A stretch of DNA of 64,000 nt from Rhodopirellula halodulae (GTDB taxonomy: Bacteria; Planctomycetota; Planctomycetia; Pirellulales; Pirellulaceae), in assembly GCF_020966775.1 (NCBI RefSeq), contig NZ_JAJKFV010000029.1, forward strand, positions 1,109,001 to 1,173,000, in the 5' to 3' direction. Position numbers and translations under genes: made by a program. The notes beneath the pieces are model-generated. The model searched no databases and was not told the origin of the DNA. It saw nothing but the letters and a program-made list of their open reading frames with translations. Positions within the stretch are counted from its first letter, which is position 1; each line of letters begins with the position of its first letter. Of this stretch, positions 20,655-30,668 are shown one piece after another.

Positions 20655-22013
20655 TCAACGCCGCCGGGGGCGTTTCCGTGTCATAGGGTTGAGGGTCCGC
20701 TTTGTCTCTTTCTCCGGAGCGGGCGCTGCTGCCGCCACCGCTGCGGCCTTCTCTGCCGGAGTTTGGAAACCGTCCAATTTGTCCTGAATGAGCAGCTTGT
20801 TAATGCGCTGTTCGATGCTGGTCAGGATCTCGCCTTCGCCGGGAACGACAAAGGTGTACGCCACACCATCGCGGCCCATTCGGCCGGTTCGTCCAACGCG
20901 GTGCACATAATCATCGCAGTCTTGCGGGACGTCGAAGTTGACAATGTGTGAGATCGTACTGATATCAATTCCGCGACCCACGACATCCGTCGCGACCAAC
21001 AGTTTCAATTTGCCATCTCGCAGATTCTGCAGCACACGGTCTCGCTCGCGTTGTTGCAAATCGCCGTGAATCGCACCGCAGGCCGATCCGTATTCCCGAG
21101 AGAGTTTTCGGTAGAGCCGATCGGTTCCGCGTTTGGTGCGGCAGAATATGATCGCCTGTTCAGGTTTTTCTCGCTTCAGTAGCGATTCCAGCAGGTCAAA
21201 CTTTTCGTCTTGCGCAATCGTGAAGTAGCGCTGTTCGATCGTGTCGACCGCCATTTCGTCTCGGCAGCAATCGATCACGATGGGTTCGTGCATGTAGCTT
21301 TCAGCTAAACGGCGGACGACCGGTGGAAGTGTTGCGGACAGCAGCAACGTTTGGCGGCTGCGAGGGCACTGACGCATGATCCGCTCGATCTGAGGCCGAA
21401 ACCCAATGTCGAGCATTCGGTCAGCTTCGTCCAACACGACGCACCAAACCTTGTGAGTCCGCAGGGTGCCGCGTTTGAGGTGATCGTGGACACGACCCGG
21501 GGTGCCGACGACCATTTGGACGCCGTTTTCCAGTTGCCGCAATTGGCGATTCATGTTCTTGCCGCCGGAGAGGACGGCGATTTCTGTGGGGACGCCACGA
21601 GCGAGCCTTTCGGCCTCACTGGCGACTTGGTCCGCCAACTCACGCGTTGGAACGATCACGATCGCCTGGGGATCACGACAATCTTCCAGCGAATCGAGTT
21701 GTTCCAGGATCGGAATGCTGAAGGCGGCGGTTTTCCCGGTGCCGGTGCGAGCCTGCCCGATCACGTCTTTGCCATCCAAGGCATGCGGGATCAACGCGCC
21801 TTGGATGGGTGAGGGTTTGGTGAAGCCTGCTTCGGCGACCGCCCGACGCATGACTGGTGAAAGATCCAGCTCGTCAAAGGACTCGACGTCGGTGGGTGTT
21901 TCCACCGGGCCGACGGATTCCAAAAGGGCGATGGTGTCGACCGGTTCTTCGAAGCGTGCCGGCCGTGATCCGCGTCCTGTACGCGGTGCTCGTTGGTTTC
22001 TCATTCTGTTCAT
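20655..22013 (-). CDS. DEAD-box ATP-dependent RNA helicase (RhlE-like)
   Basis: 452 residues, ATG start. It unwinds RNA duplexes using ATP, probably in ribosome assembly or mRNA turnover in the cytoplasm. All family motifs are visible in order: Q motif (FTKPSPIQ), motif I (ARTGTGKT), Ia (PTREL), GG, Ib (TPGR), II (DEAD), III (SAT), the RecA2 motifs including IIFCRTKRG and ATDVVGRGID, and VI (HRVGRTGR). The C-terminus is a short basic tail ending in RKRPRRR, which probably helps bind RNA. It has no CsdA-like or DbpA-like C-terminal domain, which favours the short RhlE/RhlB-like group. It sits 173 bases downstream of the binding-protein gene on the same strand; co-transcription is possible but not shown. 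Confidence 0.95.
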   Translation of the reverse strand: MNRMRNQRAPRTGRGSRPARFEEPVDTIALLESVGPVETPTDVESFDELDLSPVMRRAVAEAGFTKPSPIQGALIPHALDGKDVIGQARTGTGKTAAFSIPILEQLDSLEDCRDPQAIVIVPTRELADQVASEAERLARGVPTEIAVLSGGKNMNRQLRQLENGVQMVVGTPGRVHDHLKRGTLRTHKVWCVVLDEADRMLDIGFRPQIERIMRQCPRSRQTLLLSATLPPVVRRLAESYMHEPIVIDCCRDEMAVDTIEQRYFTIAQDEKFDLLESLLKREKPEQAIIFCRTKRGTDRLYRKLSREYGSACGAIHGDLQQRERDRVLQNLRDGKLKLLVATDVVGRGIDISTISHIVNFDVPQDCDDYVHRVGRTGRMGRDGVAYTFVVPGEGEILTSIEQRINKLLIQDKLDGFQTPAEKAAAVAAAAPAPEKETKRTLNPMTRKRPRRR

Positions 22014-22186
22014 GTGAGAAGTCTATCCGGTGCTTCCGAATTGCGACACTGAGTAGACCGACCCGAAAGCCATTTTTGTTGACTTCCGGGCGTCGCTGCA
22101 AGAACCCGCCTTGGCCGGTCTTGTCTGTCGATTCAGCGTTGGCAGGCCCCTTCAACGAGGCTTGCCTGCGCGTTCGGGTTTGTCGC

Positions 22187-23350
22187 TCAGTCGCTGGCGA
22201 TCGCCGGGCTGAGCAACCGTGCGTAGGGTTCCTCGTCTTGGTTTTCTGCCGTGGCGACGAAGACACCGGTGTCGATGAAGGCTTCTGGCGTTTCGCCACG
22301 CAGGTGAGCCGCCATCGTTTTGACGGCTTGGTAACCCATTGCGACAGGGTCTTGGAGGACAATGGCGTCGACTTCACCGGCGGACAGAGCGTTTCGCAGG
22401 GAGTCGCTGCTGTCGAACGTCACCAGTTTGACTTTGCCAGCCAAGTTACGTTCGCGAAGCGCTCGCAGAACTCCTTCGGCGGTGGGCTCGCAAACGGTGT
22501 AGATCGCATCGACTTCATCGCCAAAGCGGTTCAGCAAGGCTTGAGCTTTGTCGATCGCCGATTCGGTGGTCGAACCCGCGTACTGATCGCTGCTAAGGAC
22601 TTCGATCTTGGGGAACTTTTGCATTTCGGCCAAGAAACCTTCTTCGCGTTGGTGCGTGCTTTCGCTGCCCTTTTCGTATCGCAGCACGATCACCTTGCCG
22701 CTTTCTTCGCCGAGGCTCTTCGCCATGGTCTGTGCGGCGAGTTTGCCGCCTTCCAAGTTGTCCGTGGCCACGTACGAAACGTAGTCACCCGAGTCCGTGT
22801 TCAATCCGCTGTCAAAGACCACCACGGGGACTCCCGCACGGCTTGCTTCTTTTACAGGACGGACCAATGCGTCCGCGTCCAAGGGGGCCAGCAAGATGCC
22901 ATCGACCTTCGCGTTCAAGAAACCTTGAACGACGCTGATCTGTTCGTCGCGATCGTTCTCTTTGCTTGGACCGCGAAATGTGATTTTGGCATCAATCTCT
23001 TGGCCGGCTTTTTCGGCACCGTGTTTGACCGATTGCCAAAAAATGTGAGTCGTACCCTTGGGTACGACCGCGAAATGCAACGTGGAGTCGTCTTTGTCGG
23101 TTTTGGTTTCCGCGGGAGGTTGGCAGCCGAGACTGGTCACTAGGAAACACATGGTCATCAATCCGCACCCGCGAATCCAGGTGCTGGTTTGTCGCTGCTT
23201 TGATGGGAATTGACCACGCGAAGCCCCCAAACGAGTCGCACGTCGGAAGGACCACGCGAGCATCGAGAATGCAGCACGGATTGGATATGCGGGATGGCCT
23301 GTATGGACGGGCGCAGATTTCTGCGCTTTGGAGTGGGGCGTCGTTGTCAT
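22187..23350 (-). CDS. Sugar-type ABC substrate-binding lipoprotein (Peripla_BP_4 / RbsB-like)
   Basis: 387 residues from the ATG at 23350. The mature part has the type I periplasmic-binding fold typical of RbsB and XylF: FAVVPKGTTHIFWQSVKHGAEKA at the start, a repeated 'DGILLAPLDADALVRPVKEA' segment, then VVVFDSGLNTD and an AIYTVCEPTAEGVLRAL hinge half. A lipobox LVTSLGC lies near residue 75, so the protein should be a lipoprotein. The stretch of about 60 residues before the signal peptide is unusually long. The true start may be internal (for example the Met at residue 30), but no internal start has a clear RBS. No permease or ATPase gene is adjacent, so it is an orphan component or a sensor partner. 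The ligand cannot be read from the sequence. Confidence 0.88.
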   Translation of the reverse strand: MTTTPHSKAQKSAPVHTGHPAYPIRAAFSMLAWSFRRATRLGASRGQFPSKQRQTSTWIRGCGLMTMCFLVTSLGCQPPAETKTDKDDSTLHFAVVPKGTTHIFWQSVKHGAEKAGQEIDAKITFRGPSKENDRDEQISVVQGFLNAKVDGILLAPLDADALVRPVKEASRAGVPVVVFDSGLNTDSGDYVSYVATDNLEGGKLAAQTMAKSLGEESGKVIVLRYEKGSESTHQREEGFLAEMQKFPKIEVLSSDQYAGSTTESAIDKAQALLNRFGDEVDAIYTVCEPTAEGVLRALRERNLAGKVKLVTFDSSDSLRNALSAGEVDAIVLQDPVAMGYQAVKTMAAHLRGETPEAFIDTGVFVATAENQDEEPYARLLSPAIASD

Positions 23351-23684
23351 GAAGGAACGTTGTGTAAAAGAAATTCAAGAAACTTTCGACGCGAATTCTA
23401 AACGATTTTCGGGACCAAAATGGGTTGGCTGCGGATCGCTTTGACGAAGACTGTGGACTTTTTGACAACTCGGCTTGACCCACGAAAGCGGCCCCCGCTA
23501 AGTTTCCCCCATCGTCGCAAACGGACCTCCAACCCGGTCCGCTTTCGACGTGCGATGTTTCAAGATTGCACTTCGCATTGGTCGTCTTTGGATTCATTCG
23601 AGGATTGGCTGCGAGGTTCCCAAAATGTTTTGTTTGGTCACGGATTGACCTGGAAAGCCTTGGCAGGATTTTGAGATAACGGAC
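23351..23684. other. Gene-free stretch between the divergent units
   Basis: It lies between the start of the minus-strand binding-protein gene and the candidate RNA at 23685. It should hold promoters for both directions. TTGACC at 23645-23650 could be a -35 box for the RNA, but I see no good -10 at the right distance. Nothing else is supported. Confidence 0.4.
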
Positions 23685-23805
23685 GTTCGAAAAGTGATCA
23701 CAAGGATGTGCTCACTTGTTCGAACAAACCGACCACCGGCTCCCGGAAATGTAGCGCGTTGTCCTCCGCCCCCCTAGGACCTCGTACTCTCCGGGAGCTT
23801 TTTTT
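23685..23805 (+). ncRNA. Candidate structured small RNA or leader with CsrA-type GGA hairpin
   Basis: The first hairpin pairs gttcgaaaagtga (23685-23697) with tcacttgttcgaac (23712-23725), with one bulged base. It is capped by CACA-AGGA-TGTG (23699-23710). The apical ACAAGGATGT (23700-23709) matches the CsrA/RsmA SELEX consensus RUACARGGAUGU over its last ten positions, with GGA in the loop as the family requires. The second element pairs gctcccgga (23739-23747) with tccgggagc (23790-23798), encloses GTCCT/AGGAC (23761-23765/23776-23780), and ends in seven Ts. Further GGA triplets occur at 23681, 23744 and 23777. It could be a free-standing RNA or an attenuated leader of the AsmA-like gene about 190 bases downstream. 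It does not match 6S, SRP, RNase P or tmRNA by eye. Confidence 0.6.
23739..23805 (+). terminator. Intrinsic terminator ending the candidate RNA
   Basis: A 9-bp GC-rich stem (23739-23747 with 23790-23798) is followed directly by TTTTTTT at 23799-23805, the standard Rho-independent layout. The 42-base loop holds a smaller hairpin. It points away from the minus-strand gene upstream, so it must end a plus-strand transcript that begins in this intergenic region. Confidence 0.75.
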
Positions 23806-23990
23806 ATGCGCCGACCGAAGTGGCGGGCTGAGTTGTTGCGTCTCGTGCGAGTGCGAATCAGGCCAGGGTTTTGTCGCTGCAAAACAGGCGATTGGTTCAC
23901 GCAAAAAACGTCTCTTGGGTGGATTCGCGAAAAAGGGGTATGCTCTGCAAGATCGTGTTCAGATGGATAGAACACGTCTTCTCTTCATGG

Positions 23991-26900
23991 ATGGAATCGA
24001 TGGCAATGCGACGCAAAGCGGCCAGGGACTTTGATCTCGATGCCAAGTTTGGTGTCATGGAACGCTCGCAAGAGAACCGGACTCGCCGGCGTCGTGAAGG
24101 TCGGCTTCGTCGTCGCCGGACGGTGGTGTTGGTCCTGCTTGTGTTTGCCGTCCTTTCAATTGCGGCCATGCCGAGTTTGGTCAGTCATTCACCCATCGGG
24201 CGATCGCTGCTGGTCAGTACGCTGGATTCCTACGACCTGGATGCCGAAGTCGATTCGGTGCAGCTTGGTTGGCTGACCCCACTTCAAATTCGCGGGCTAA
24301 AACTGTCCGGTCGGCGAAGCGATTCGCAAGTGGCGGTCGACGAGTTGCAGACCTCCCTCTCGATTGGTGACTTCTGGTCAGGGGATCCGCAATCAGGTCG
24401 CTTCGGCGAGATTCTGCTTCGTGGTGTGAATGTTACCTGCACGGTCGAAGACGGAATCACTTCGCTTGAAAACGATCTGCAAACACTGTTGGCCCCGTCG
24501 GACGAGCCTTCCCAGATCGTTCCCGAAGGCGTGGTCAAACTACAAGACATCACGGTGGACGTCACCAACGCGGGAACTAATCAGACTTGGAAATTGAGCC
24601 AATCGCACGCGGTCGCCACACTCGATCCCGTTTGGTTGGATGTGACGTTTGATGGTGTGCTGAGCCAACCGGGAGGCGGTGATGGTTCGATGGCGGGACA
24701 CATCAAATCTGCCATGCAACCCACTGCGACCTCCACTGATGCTGAACAGTTGTGGGTGGAGATCAATGCCGAGTCATTGCCGTTGTCAGTCCTGACCTTG
24801 GTTCAACGACGGTTCCCACAAAGCGAATTGCCCACCGCCATCACGGGAGATGTCTCGGGCCAAACGCAGTTGACGCTGAGTGCATCGGGCGAACCGAATG
24901 TTTCGCTGCGTCAGTTCCAAGTCAGAAACTTGATCGCCGCGGACATGCAAACCGGCAAGCGATTGTGGAACAACGAATTGGCGTCTTTCAACGGCGACCT
25001 GCAACTGTCCGGTGGACGTGTCTACGCCCGACAAGTCGACGCGAAAACCGATTTCGCGAATGTTCAGATGAATGGTTCGTTCCCTGATTCAGTCTCCTTG
25101 GCTGGGACGGCGACCAACCCGTTGGCTTGGTTGAACCAAGTGGATGCGACAGCAACGGTGCAGATCGATTTGCCTCGGTTGCGTCGTGCGTTGCCCGAGT
25201 TGATGCCGCTTCGTGAAGGCGTGCAGTTGAAAGCTGGTGTCGTTGATGCCCGTATCGAACCGATTGTTGGTGCACCGGCAAATGCTTCCTTGCAACGAGA
25301 GACTCGCCGTCGTCGTTTACTGGTTCGAACCGGGGTCATCGAAGCTACCTCCAAACAAGGTGATGTACGCATTGCACCGGTGGATGCCGTTGCCGTGGTG
25401 GCGAGCGATGCTCAACACCTATTCGCCGAAGAGTTTCAACTGCAAGGCCCCTTTGCCGCGATCAATGGGCAAGGCGATTTGCGAAACGGTTCCGCCAATG
25501 TCGATGTGAACTTTGGGAAGCTGGCCAGGATTCTGCGTCCTTTGATCGATCTCGATGAACGTCGATTGGAAGGCAACGTCCAGGGCGCGTTGACCTGGAA
25601 TGCTCAGCCCGATGGCCTGTGGCGTCTGCGAGGCGATGGCCAGATGACTGGCGTGGCGATCGAATTGAATCCGGGCCAGAGTTTCGAGCCGTCTTCACTT
25701 CAGTCGAATTTGGACGTGACCGGACGCTGGCAAGCCCAAGGCGGTTACTTGTCCGAACTGACCGGCGGACGCCTGAGTTTGGTTGGGCAAGGATTGGAAT
25801 TGGATGTGGAGTTGGTCCAATCGATTTCCGGCCTGGACGCGGAACGTTTGATTCCGCTGCGGATGAACGGGCAGGGACAAATCAACGCCGTTGCTCAACT
25901 GTTGTCACCATGGATTCCATCACCTTATGAGCTGACCGAAGGCGGTTTTCGCTTTCACGCTCGAGGTGGGGTGAGTCAATCCGGGGCGGCGTTATTGGAG
26001 TCCGCTGACGCGCAATTGACGTCGGTCGAGGTGCCGGTTTCCAACCAGATTTGGGAACAGCAGTTGGTCAAACTGCACTTCGATGGCAAAGCGAGCTACC
26101 CACAAAACGACGTCATCATTCGTTCGTTAACCGTCGCCGGGGATGCGGCGTCGGCCGCGGTCCAAGGTGAATGGATCGGTGGAATGACCGATATCGAAGT
26201 CGCTTGGCAAGCGGAGCTGGAACGATTGCAAACGAGCATGCGGGAACGGATCGCACAAGGATCGTCTCAGACGCGTTTGTCCAATTTGAATCAAGCTTCT
26301 TCCGTGCGATCGGTGGCGTACCGAGGTGACAATGCAACTTCACCCGATAGTGAATGGCTGTTAAAGGGCAAGATGGAAGGCAACGTGGTGGCCACCGGTG
26401 ATGCCGCTGTTTTGTTCTTGGATTCGCATTTGACCGGTCGCGGGTTTGAGTTGGTGGAGACGCAGCCAGCGGCATCACGCAATGTGCGGCCTGTTCAGCG
26501 TGTGGTGTGGTCCGAGCCCAATTTGAAAGTCGACGGGCGGGCGGAATGGAAGATCAACGATTCCGCGTTGCAGTCAAAGTCGCTGCAAATCGCGGGCGAC
26601 TGGTTCGCCAGCACGTTGGGCGGAACCATTCAGTGGAAGGGCGATCAACAAACGGTCCAGCTCGAGGGCCCGGCAAATTTCAAAATGGACGAAGTTGCCA
26701 AACGTTTATCGCTGCTAACGGGCACATCCATCGTGGCCGAGGGGGTGCACCCAACGCCGCTGAAGCTGGAGTACTCGCAAGTCGGTGATCAGCCATCCAA
26801 ATTTCGGATCAATGGAAGTTTGGGGTGGGAAAGTGTTGATGCCGCGGGGATGTGGTTCGGTCCATCTTCCGTTCCGTTCAACATGACGGAGTCCGTGGTT

Positions 26901-27815
26901 TCAATCGCGCCGAGCACGATTCCTGTGCTTGGACCAAGCCGTTCGATGACGCCGCGTTACGGCCCTCAGGTCGCGCCGCTGGACTATGACGCCAACGACC
27001 CATCCACGTTCCAAACGAGCGTCGATCCCTCGGCGTCCTATGGCAAGCTGTTGCTCGCCGGCGACGTGCATTATCGACCCGCGATTTGGATCGACTTGAA
27101 ACCCGGGCCAGTTGCCAAAAACGTCAAGCTAACACCGGAGATCACGGGCAAGTGGTTGAAGTATGTTGCCCCGATTGCATCGGATGCAGCGTTGATCGAT
27201 GGGACGTTCAGTGCAACGGTCGAAACCGGAATGGTCTCGATAGATGATCCGCGTCAGTCCGTCATTCGTGGGCGGTTGGATGTCGATCAAGTTCGCATGA
27301 ATGCGGGACCGCTGGCCGACCAAGTGATTGCGGGAGCCAGACAATTGCAGGCGATGGCCGCGATTGGTTCACGGGTCAATCCACCGCGAAGTGGCCGCAC
27401 GCTGATCACCATGCCGGCACAGACAATTGAGTTCAACGTCGCGGGTGGGGCGGTGGATCACCGCGCGTTGTTGCTGGAAATCGATCGTGCAAAGGTCACC
27501 ACCAGTGGTCGGGTCACCATGGACGGTCAACTTGATTTGATCGCTCAGATTCCGTTGGATGCGTCTTGGATTGGAAACGATTTGAGTTTCTTGACGGGAC
27601 AAACGATCACGGTTCCCGTTGGCGGAACCTTGGACCGTCCCCGATTGGATTCGTCCGGGATCCAACGGATTGTCGCGGACATGGGAACTCGCGCCGCGCA
27701 AGAAGCGGGAGCGAACTTCTTGCAGGAACAAATCGGCCGAGGACAGCAGCAGTTGGAAGACAGCCTGAACAAAGGCTTTGAGAAGCTTCGAATTGACAAA
27801 CTGTTCGGTCGGTGA
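23991..27815 (+). CDS. AsmA-like envelope protein with N-terminal membrane anchor
   Basis: About 1274 residues from the ATG at 23991. The basic N-terminus (RTRRRREGRLRRRR) leads into one membrane helix (VVLVLLVFAVLSIAAM); the rest is long, beta-rich and periplasmic. Recurrent segments such as VQLGWLTPLQIRGLKLSG, GRLDVDQVRM and VTMDGQLDLIAQIPLD are typical of AsmA/TamB-type proteins, which bridge inner and outer membranes and move or limit lipids. The C-terminus (GTLDRPRLDSSGIQRIV then a Gln-rich helix) looks like an AsmA C-terminal region. The open frame extends upstream to a TTG at 23871. In-frame ATGs at 24006 and 24057 are also possible starts, since no RBS decides. The family call rests on architecture, not on a diagnostic motif. 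Confidence 0.75.
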   Translation: MESMAMRRKAARDFDLDAKFGVMERSQENRTRRRREGRLRRRRTVVLVLLVFAVLSIAAMPSLVSHSPIGRSLLVSTLDSYDLDAEVDSVQLGWLTPLQIRGLKLSGRRSDSQVAVDELQTSLSIGDFWSGDPQSGRFGEILLRGVNVTCTVEDGITSLENDLQTLLAPSDEPSQIVPEGVVKLQDITVDVTNAGTNQTWKLSQSHAVATLDPVWLDVTFDGVLSQPGGGDGSMAGHIKSAMQPTATSTDAEQLWVEINAESLPLSVLTLVQRRFPQSELPTAITGDVSGQTQLTLSASGEPNVSLRQFQVRNLIAADMQTGKRLWNNELASFNGDLQLSGGRVYARQVDAKTDFANVQMNGSFPDSVSLAGTATNPLAWLNQVDATATVQIDLPRLRRALPELMPLREGVQLKAGVVDARIEPIVGAPANASLQRETRRRRLLVRTGVIEATSKQGDVRIAPVDAVAVVASDAQHLFAEEFQLQGPFAAINGQGDLRNGSANVDVNFGKLARILRPLIDLDERRLEGNVQGALTWNAQPDGLWRLRGDGQMTGVAIELNPGQSFEPSSLQSNLDVTGRWQAQGGYLSELTGGRLSLVGQGLELDVELVQSISGLDAERLIPLRMNGQGQINAVAQLLSPWIPSPYELTEGGFRFHARGGVSQSGAALLESADAQLTSVEVPVSNQIWEQQLVKLHFDGKASYPQNDVIIRSLTVAGDAASAAVQGEWIGGMTDIEVAWQAELERLQTSMRERIAQGSSQTRLSNLNQASSVRSVAYRGDNATSPDSEWLLKGKMEGNVVATGDAAVLFLDSHLTGRGFELVETQPAASRNVRPVQRVVWSEPNLKVDGRAEWKINDSALQSKSLQIAGDWFASTLGGTIQWKGDQQTVQLEGPANFKMDEVAKRLSLLTGTSIVAEGVHPTPLKLEYSQVGDQPSKFRINGSLGWESVDAAGMWFGPSSVPFNMTESVVSIAPSTIPVLGPSRSMTPRYGPQVAPLDYDANDPSTFQTSVDPSASYGKLLLAGDVHYRPAIWIDLKPGPVAKNVKLTPEITGKWLKYVAPIASDAALIDGTFSATVETGMVSIDDPRQSVIRGRLDVDQVRMNAGPLADQVIAGARQLQAMAAIGSRVNPPRSGRTLITMPAQTIEFNVAGGAVDHRALLLEIDRAKVTTSGRVTMDGQLDLIAQIPLDASWIGNDLSFLTGQTITVPVGGTLDRPRLDSSGIQRIVADMGTRAAQEAGANFLQEQIGRGQQQLEDSLNKGFEKLRIDKLFGR

Positions 27816-27830
27816 GCGATCGTTTGCTAA

Positions 27831-30668
27831 TCACCCAATGATGGCAGGCGACATTTCCGTCGTGTCCGTGATTGGAAGTGCCGGTGTCGCGACAGGTTCG
27901 GTTGCGCTGTTTTGTTTCTGACGCGGCAAGGTCAGCCGGAACGTGGTACCCTCGCCCACCGCTGTTTGCAGTTCGACCTGTCCGTGATGCAGCTTGGTCA
28001 CCACGTCGTAGGTGATCGACAAGCCTTGCCCGGTGCCTTTGCCGACTTCTTTGGTAGTGAAGAAGGGCTCAAACACTTTGGCTTTGACTTCGTCTGGCAT
28101 GCCCGGGCCATCGTCCGTTAACTCAACGTAGATGTTTTCGTCGTCGAAGTGTGTGTCGATGGTGATGTTTCCGAGATCGCCACGCCCGTTTTCTATCTGT
28201 TCGCCAATGGCGTCGGCTGCATTGACGATCAAGTTGAGAAAGACCTGGCTGAGTTCGGCGGCCAAGGCATCGATTGTTGGCAAGTCTTCCGCGAGAGAAA
28301 GCTCGACCAAGGCCAGTGTTTTCCATCGGTTGCGACTAAGAATGCTGGCATCTTGGATCAGCTCGTTGATGTTGGTTGGGCTCTTGGATTGGGAGCCCGG
28401 GTGCGACATGACTCGCATGGCGCGAACGATTTCGGTCACGCGGCTCGCGGCGATGGAAGATTCTTCCAAGGCGAGCGGGAACTGCGAGCGAATGAAGTCA
28501 AAACGGTTCTTTTTCAGCATCTCGTTGATGGCGTCAAGCCGCGATTCCCAACTCTGCGGTCCTTTCTCCAGCAACTCTTGATACGCGTCGACGACGTCCA
28601 GCAAGCGGCCGGAGTAGTCCTGCAAGAAATCAAAATTCCCGCAAATGCACTGCATCGGTGTGTTGATTTCGTGCGCGATGCCGGTTGCGAGTTGGCCGAT
28701 TGATTCCAACTTCTGAGCTTGGTTGAGCTGGCTTTCAAGTTGCTTGTAGATCGTCATGTCCGTCGCACAGGACACAAACGCGAATCGCGAATCGTGTTCG
28801 ATCGTTAAAGTGCGAACGTGCACCGGATATGTCGTTCCGTCGGCCCGGGTGAGGACGGCTTCGTATTCGACTTCTTTCAGTTCACCCGATATAATTGGCG
28901 CCAAGTGCTGCGCCAGATCTTTTCCGTTGGCATCTTGCATGTAGTTGCAAAGCGACTGTCCTCGGGCGTCTTGTTCTTCCACGCGAAGGTTGTGGCAAGC
29001 GGCATGGTTCAGTTCCAACAGCTCAAACGTCTCGGTGTCGAAGACGTAGATCTCGCTCGGGCATTCGGCCTGGATTTTGGCCAAACCATTGAGCCGTTCT
29101 TCGGCCGCCTTGCGTTCCGTGATGTCGATGTAGGTGCCAACCAAACCAACGTTGTCACTTTCCAAGTTGCGAAGTGGCGTCTTGCTTGCAAGCACCACCG
29201 TCTGTTGGCCACTGGATTGGGTCTTGGTTTGCTCTTGGTTCTGAATCGGGATCCCATATCGCATGATGGATTGATCCAGCAGCAACTCGTGCTCACAGGT
29301 TTCTGGATTCCATGGAAGGTCTTCGTCGGTGAGTCCAACCACATCGGATTCCGATTCGAAGCCCATCCACTCGCTGAACGAACGGCTGCAGCCTTGGTAG
29401 CGACCTGATTCATCTTTCCAGTAAAGCGGAATCGGCAGATCGGATACGACGGACGCGAGCAGAAGCTTTTCGTTTGCCAATTCGTTGGCAGTCTTGTCGA
29501 TCTCGTCCACTTGTTTGGCGATGTCCTGTGACACTCTGCGTGTCAAAATCCAAAACACCAAGACGATCAACACACCCGAGGCCAGGTTCACGCTCCAAAC
29601 GGTGCGGAGCGTTCTGGCAAACGTTTCGGTGTATTGGTTTTTGAGCCGGTCACCAGCAGTCGCCAGGTTGCTGCGTTGCAGATCCAAGACGTCCGCATGC
29701 TGGGCTGCTTCTTCGACCAACGTTTGACGTTCGTCCGAGGATTGCGCCAATGCGAACTGGATCGGCAACATGCCCACTCCGGTGGACTTCGTGTCCGAAG
29801 TATTTGTCAGCGGTGCGAAGATGAAAGATTCAATTTCTTCAATCGTCTGGGACTCTCCCCATTCCTCGCTCGATGCTCCGAGGCGGAGCAGAAGCGGACG
29901 GATCTGGTTTTGACCGATGTCCGCCAACTCGTCCACATTCGGATTCATGCGGAGTTGGCTCAAGTGCAGCCGAAGCTGTCGAAGGTCGCCACTCATTTGA
30001 TAGGCCAGTGTGGAACCGGCACAGTCATGAAGAATGGTTTCAATTGGCTGAGGTTGGTCTGTGAAGTGACTTCGCAGACCAATCGCGAGGCGGAGGCGGT
30101 GGACGCCACGCTGTTCGTCGGCCACTTTCAACAAGTTTTCGAGCAAAGAATCCAGTTCCGCGAAACGATGCTCTGAAGCTTCGGTCAGTTTTCGGTGGCG
30201 ATGATTCCAAGCCGAAGCACGCTCACTCCAATCAACCAGCGGATTGAGGTCGATCCGCAGTTGCTCTTCCTCCGGAAGGTCCAGTTCGTGATTCAGGGAT
30301 TCGAAGATCTTTTGCACGCTAGATAGCTTGGTCTGCCACTCATCGATTTCGGCTGACGCGTCAACATCAGACGCCACATCGTCATCGGATGTCGGGGAAT
30401 CAGACAGCAGTTGTGTCCACTTGCTATTTCTAGCCACCGTCGCCTGGCTCATCGCAAGTCTGGCTTCGTTAACTTGCGCTTCGATCATGTTGGCCTTGGA
30501 TCGGCTTTCTTGGTGCCAATTCAAAAGTGCAGTCGAAATGGCCAAGATCAGAACACCACTGCATACACCCGTGAAGCTCAGCCATCGGACTCGTCTTTGA
30601 GCGATGTGTGACTTTTGCGTCGCTTGAGGTCTCGCTGCTTCCGGCGCCGGGTGGATTGACTTACTCAT
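27831..30668 (-). CDS. Transmembrane PAS-sensor histidine kinase
   Basis: 945 residues from the ATG at 30668. A membrane helix lies near residues 30-50 ([16 protein letters not shown]). A helical periplasmic region of about 300 residues follows, then a second helix ([15 protein letters not shown]). The cytoplasmic part has two PAS domains ([36 protein letters not shown]). Next come a HisKA domain with the phospho-acceptor in AHEINTP and an HATPase with N box ([10 protein letters not shown]), G1 (DDGPGMP), F box (FEPFFTTK) and G2 (GTGQGLS). There is no HAMP and no receiver domain, and no response regulator is nearby. The start codon lies inside the end of the binding-protein gene, so the two are almost certainly co-translated and probably form one signalling unit. 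Confidence 0.93.
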   Translation of the reverse strand: MSKSIHPAPEAARPQATQKSHIAQRRVRWLSFTGVCSGVLILAISTALLNWHQESRSKANMIEAQVNEARLAMSQATVARNSKWTQLLSDSPTSDDDVASDVDASAEIDEWQTKLSSVQKIFESLNHELDLPEEEQLRIDLNPLVDWSERASAWNHRHRKLTEASEHRFAELDSLLENLLKVADEQRGVHRLRLAIGLRSHFTDQPQPIETILHDCAGSTLAYQMSGDLRQLRLHLSQLRMNPNVDELADIGQNQIRPLLLRLGASSEEWGESQTIEEIESFIFAPLTNTSDTKSTGVGMLPIQFALAQSSDERQTLVEEAAQHADVLDLQRSNLATAGDRLKNQYTETFARTLRTVWSVNLASGVLIVLVFWILTRRVSQDIAKQVDEIDKTANELANEKLLLASVVSDLPIPLYWKDESGRYQGCSRSFSEWMGFESESDVVGLTDEDLPWNPETCEHELLLDQSIMRYGIPIQNQEQTKTQSSGQQTVVLASKTPLRNLESDNVGLVGTYIDITERKAAEERLNGLAKIQAECPSEIYVFDTETFELLELNHAACHNLRVEEQDARGQSLCNYMQDANGKDLAQHLAPIISGELKEVEYEAVLTRADGTTYPVHVRTLTIEHDSRFAFVSCATDMTIYKQLESQLNQAQKLESIGQLATGIAHEINTPMQCICGNFDFLQDYSGRLLDVVDAYQELLEKGPQSWESRLDAINEMLKKNRFDFIRSQFPLALEESSIAASRVTEIVRAMRVMSHPGSQSKSPTNINELIQDASILSRNRWKTLALVELSLAEDLPTIDALAAELSQVFLNLIVNAADAIGEQIENGRGDLGNITIDTHFDDENIYVELTDDGPGMPDEVKAKVFEPFFTTKEVGKGTGQGLSITYDVVTKLHHGQVELQTAVGEGTTFRLTLPRQKQNSATEPVATPALPITDTTEMSPAIIG

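Noticed and set aside
21857-23143. Plus-strand open frame of 428 codons across the helicase and binding-protein genes
   Set aside because: It crosses two well-supported minus-strand genes and their intergenic gap, and shows no protein-family features.
23718-23725. GTTCGAAC as a tRNA T-loop
   Set aside because: It pairs with 23685-23691 in a long hairpin, and no acceptor, D or anticodon arm is present.
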